From Rhododendron vialii (taxonomy: Eukaryota > Streptophyta > Magnoliopsida > Ericales > Ericaceae), in NCBI RefSeq assembly GCF_030253575.1, contig NC_080562.1, positions 41,889,852 to 41,953,851 on the forward strand: a stretch of 64,000 nt of DNA, read 5' to 3'. Position numbers and translations under genes: made by a program. Positions 62,014-64,000 of the stretch are shown piece by piece; positions within the stretch are counted from its first letter, which is position 1; every line of letters starts with the position of its first letter. The notes below the pieces were generated by a model that saw only the letters and a list, made by a program, of their open reading frames with translations, searched no databases and had not been told where the DNA came from.

Positions 62014-63839
62014 CATCAAAAGGATGGGTGGGGGGGGGGGGCGTACGTGGACCACGTTGTTTCGTATCGAAAGAGGTTTCGAAAAGTCCAACACAAAGGA
62101 AAGGACCGTGTTTCCCCACCTCATTTGCATTTGCTGCTCCTGATTTTAAATCAACGGCTACCAATGCGTCATGCTTTTGTCTTTGTGTCGTCATTAGACT
62201 CAATACTGCCAGCCTAGAAGCAAAAAGAGATCCCTCATCGAACCCCAGGCAGGAGCCAGGAAGGAAGGACCAATGTTTCCCCACCTCTCATCTTCCATAG
62301 TTCCATGTCCTTATCAAAAAATAAATAAATCTTCCATGTCCCACCCCCACCCCCACCCCCAGCACCATTCTTCATTTTTTAATACAGTAGTCATTTGATT
62401 TGATGCTTTCAATTCTCTTCTCTTTTTTAAGGAGTAATTTTGTAAATTAAGAACAAGGCTTGTCCACTGCACCGTGCAGTTAGCCGTTTGTGGGTTCACT
62501 TTTATGATTGGAATTGTTTATATTATGGAACTTATTTTATAATTACTAACTACAACAAAAAGTCATGTGATTCGGGTGCTAATTAATAATATCTATGAGT
62601 ACATTTATTTTCTCTAGCTATAAAATGGATTTGATCCAATGTGGGCAAAACCATTTTTGAAAGGAATGCACTTCGATTCGCATTAATTAGTCTATGCTTA
62701 ATATGGTTTATGCTCTTGACAAGCTATACAATATAGACGCTTTCAATCTTGAAAGTGAACCCGACATGGGTTTACAATCGGCCAACTGCATGATGCAGTC
62801 CAATAAAGGGACTACGGACAAGCTTTGTCCTTTTGAAAAAAATAAATATTATAGACATAAACTACTCGGTGAGGTGTGAGTCTGACAATTTCTTTCATTT
62901 AGGTCTTTCAAAGTAGAGGAATATTTGCCTAAAAGTTCTTGTTAACCAATATTTTGGTAGCCTAATTTTAAGTTGCCAGGATGCCGCTACTAGTGCAGAA
63001 CAAAAGAACAAAACTTGTTTCATACGGGTTGGACTGCAATTGAACAAGCCGGACACCAAATTGTTCGAGTTTGTATTAAGAACTTAACGACATTCAATAA
63101 TATGTTTAAGCTTAATTTATTTTCGAGACGAACTTATTTCGAACAAGCTTTTAAATCAAGTCAATTACGAGTAACTTAAATTCTTAAACATCATAAGCTG
63201 AATGAGCTGTTATAACTTGTTTATGCTCGATTTCAAGGTTCAACGAACATAAAAAAATGTTCAACGTTTATTTATTTATTTATTCAACAAATTAATCTAA
63301 AATGAAATTTTAACAAATAAATAAATACGAACCCAAACTCGGGTAGTTTATCAGTACTCCTGGTTATAGGGTGATCAAGGATGGGATCAGAGGGGGTTTA
63401 GTGGCGGCGACCGCCACGACAAGAATTTTAGAAAATGTAATTATTATATGTAAAAAAAAATTATGCCCAACTTATATAGTCTCGCCACCACTAAATTTTT
63501 TTAGTATGCATTTCGCTACTGCTAGAGTAAAATCCTAATTCCGTCCTTGAGGGTGATGGATATGGTACTGGTTGAATCGGGGCATCATTTCTTTCTCTCT
63601 TTTTCTTTTTTGTACTTGGAATTAAAGGTTTTTCTTTCACGTAAAAGGAAAGTGGTGAAATTTTTCTTGACCAATGAGGTGACAGCTTTTTAGTGGAGGA
63701 ATTGTTCGGGGACCAGGGGTCAAATTAAAGACTCGAAAAGTTGAAGTGGGAGGGACGTGGAAGAAGAGTTTGGAATACCTCCAAAAAAAAAAATACAGCA
63801 TTTTACCTTGAAATCGAAAGGGTAAGTAAACCAGTCATC
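62014..63839. other. Intergenic, no gene recognised
   Basis: Contains a poly-G run at about 62029-62041 and a (CCCCCA)n microsatellite at about 62340-62360. Short open stretches show no family resemblance. The DNA is AT-rich, with a retroelement-like GC patch at 63390-63425 (GTGGCGGCGACCGCCACGAC). Confidence 0.5.
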
Positions 63840-64000
63840 ATGCTTTGATCGTTATCATAACCCGATGTCAATGTTAGCTTGCGGACACCTCAACTAATTT
63901 CAGAATCCTAAAGTTAATGATCGGTCAAATCCTTCAGTGACCTCAAGGTTTGAAATGTTTAACCTCTATAAGATTCGAACATACAACCTTATAGAGAACA
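63840..64000 (-). mobile_element. tRNA-derived SINE, reaching the window edge
   Basis: On the minus strand GTTGTATGTTCGAATC (B-box-like) is followed by CACTGAAGGATTTGACCG, TTAACTTTAGGATTCTG and AAATTAGTTGAGGTGTCC, then GCAAGCTAACATTGACA. This is the same module order as the SINE at 9965-10185. Its 5' end is outside or at the window end. Confidence 0.6.

Noticed and set aside
62014-62310. Overlapping frames on both strands near the poly-G run
   Set aside because: No family resemblance, no splice context, and low-complexity G/C sequence at one end.

Overview
The window is nuclear DNA from a flowering plant, most likely a woody eudicot. The protein-coding genes are split by many GT-AG introns, the intergenic DNA is AT-rich, and there are abundant foldback MITEs, SINE and LINE remnants and (GA)n microsatellites. 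The 2S-albumin relic and the plant-only families (NHX antiporter, GDPDL, EDM2, plant fimbrin) exclude animals and fungi. I cannot name the species; an asterid such as Ericales is only a guess.

Layout, left to right. (1) 1-954, minus: the first exons of EDM2; the gene runs off the left edge. (2) 2.0-3.9 kb: a cluster of foldback elements and a SINE tail. (3) 4365-9779, minus: a complete 14-exon fimbrin gene (695 aa). (4) 12.4-16.2 kb: a broken copy of a Rho GDP-dissociation inhibitor (RhoGDI) gene without its first two exons, carrying a doubled exon 4 and an inverted minisatellite. (5) 16754-19985, plus: a PCNA gene with unusual changes in its third exon. (6) 21.7-22.8 kb: a second RhoGDI fragment. 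(7) 23773-26620, minus: the complete five-exon RhoGDI gene (234 aa). (8) 28.35-28.97 kb: a piece of PCNA 3' flank joined to a truncated 2S-albumin pseudogene whose seed-type promoter motifs survive. (9) 30100-30520, plus: a 5'-truncated eIF1/SUI1 pseudogene. (10) 31.0-33.4 kb: a large inverted repeat and the leader of a reverse-transcribing element. (11) 34038-39453, plus: a DEK_C plus double-SWIB protein gene (314 aa). (12) 41256-47429, minus: a complete 14-exon vacuolar NHX Na+(K+)/H+ antiporter gene (524 aa). (13) 50558-57116, plus: a complete nine-exon GDPDL (SHV3-like) GPI-anchored protein gene (764 aa). (14) 57.35-62.01 kb: a tandem duplication of non-coding DNA that differs by nested MITE insertions. 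The rest, to 64000, shows no gene.

The intact genes are housekeeping or developmental genes: chromatin (EDM2, SWIB), actin bundling (fimbrin), Rho/ROP GTPase control (RhoGDI), replication (PCNA), vacuolar ion exchange (NHX) and cell-wall organisation (GDPDL). They are not an operon and show no shared pathway. RhoGDI and fimbrin both affect actin-dependent growth, but their proximity looks incidental.

The most unusual part is 12.4-30.5 kb. There a PCNA gene is bracketed by segmental copies of RhoGDI exons, and fragments of several genes (RhoGDI, PCNA 3' flank, 2S albumin, eIF1) have been shuffled, truncated and joined. Two MITE families recur around them. I found no evidence of a new enzymatic or defence system. 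All exon boundaries were read by eye from splice sites and reading phase, with no transcript support.
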